From: Fontisphaera persica
Lineage (GTDB): Bacteria; Verrucomicrobiota; Verrucomicrobiia; Limisphaerales; Fontisphaeraceae
Direction: 5' to 3'
Length of the DNA stretch: 64,000 nucleotides
Assembly: GCF_024832785.1 (NCBI RefSeq)
Contig: NZ_CP116615.1
Span: 4,402,001 to 4,466,000 of the forward strand
A program made the translations under genes and the position numbers. Shown here one piece after another: positions 63,850 to 64,000 of this stretch. Under the pieces are notes generated by a model that was not told the origin of the DNA, did no database searches, and was given only the letters and a program-made list of their open reading frames with translations. Position 1 is the stretch's first letter; the number at the start of each line of letters is the position of its first letter.

Positions 63850-64000
63850 TTACTCTTGAGGTGGTTTGCTGGCCGGGTTCAAGGGAGGCGGGGCTTCGGG
63901 GGGCGGCTCGGCGGGCGAACCTTTTTTGCGGCGCTGAACGGCTTGCTGGAGGAGGAATTCGATTTGTCCATTGACGCTGCGAAACTCGGCCTGTGCCCAG
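63850..64000 (-). CDS. Arc-like small protein, 5' end outside window
   Basis: The last 49 residues of a minus-strand gene are visible; its start lies beyond 64000. WAQAEFRSVNGQIEFLLQQAVQRRKK matches the second half of small Arc-type ribbon-helix-helix proteins ('W...e.RSlNaQIEfLLreAl.rr'), usually DNA-binding. A Pro-rich tail (EPPPEAPPPLNPASKPP) follows to the TAA. It is 36 bases after the DUF1080 start, pointing the same way. Confidence 0.55.
   Translation of the reverse strand, partial: WAQAEFRSVNGQIEFLLQQAVQRRKKGSPAEPPPEAPPPLNPASKPPQE

Overview
The window is high-GC, densely coded bacterial DNA that reads as a chromosome of the Verrucomicrobiota, probably Pedosphaera/Limisphaera-like. The evidence is the gene mix: several DUF1080 and Gfo/Idh/MocA proteins with export signals, a GH127/DUF1680 and a GH42 glycosidase, large Ig/RCC1 surface proteins, and mosaic hairpin repeats between genes. 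This placement is inferred from content; no rRNA gene is present to confirm it.

Layout. At 0.1-6.5 kb are sugar-acid and oxidoreductase genes (SDR, mannonate dehydratase-like, Gfo/Idh), a SurA-like chaperone, pdxA and a TauE/SafE exporter. At 6.6-19 kb, on the minus strand, is one long operon for a complex I: nuoA-B-C-D-I-H-J-K-L-M-M-N. It has no nuoE, nuoF or nuoG, and nuoI precedes nuoH. At 19-36.5 kb are housekeeping and carbohydrate genes: DUF1080, dusB, GH127, a DsbD/ScsB-type reductase, yacG, GH42, a Ni/Co transporter, TPR, purU and two exported or carbohydrate-related unknowns. This stretch is interrupted by a 1.2 kb gene-free block of repeats.

At 36.6-38.2 kb is a two-gene restriction-modification unit: a DpnA-like adenine methyltransferase and an AT-rich MutH/Sau3AI-like endonuclease. 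Its leader carries overlapping GATC palindromes and a perfect 9-bp inverted repeat. It is followed by a small coiled-coil gene, a second repeat patch, an rlmI-like rRNA methyltransferase, an APC permease with a C-terminal USP domain and a 923-residue RCC1/Ig protein.

At 45.8-51.6 kb is a MacAB-TolC-type efflux operon (outer-membrane factor, adaptor with an EF-hand tail, ATPase, permease) behind a promoter and palindrome. At 52.4-57.4 kb is the most interesting locus. Four tightly coupled genes encode a WXG100-like protein, a helical 193-residue protein, a second shorter WXG-like protein and a 1294-residue membrane ATPase with three FtsK/SpoIIIE-type modules. This is the core composition of a type VII (ESX-like) secretion apparatus, but in what looks like a diderm bacterium and without the other known ESX components.

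From 57.5 kb to the end are a GntP-family permease, a lipoprotein plus MMPL/RND exporter pair, a sugar isomerase-like protein, a DUF1080 protein and a truncated Arc-like gene. The plus strand is clearly C-rich through the first ~50 kb whatever the gene direction, roughly balanced over 53-62 kb, and G-rich at 62-64 kb. A replication origin or an inversion endpoint may therefore lie near the right end. No tRNA, rRNA, CRISPR array, insertion sequence or prophage was seen.
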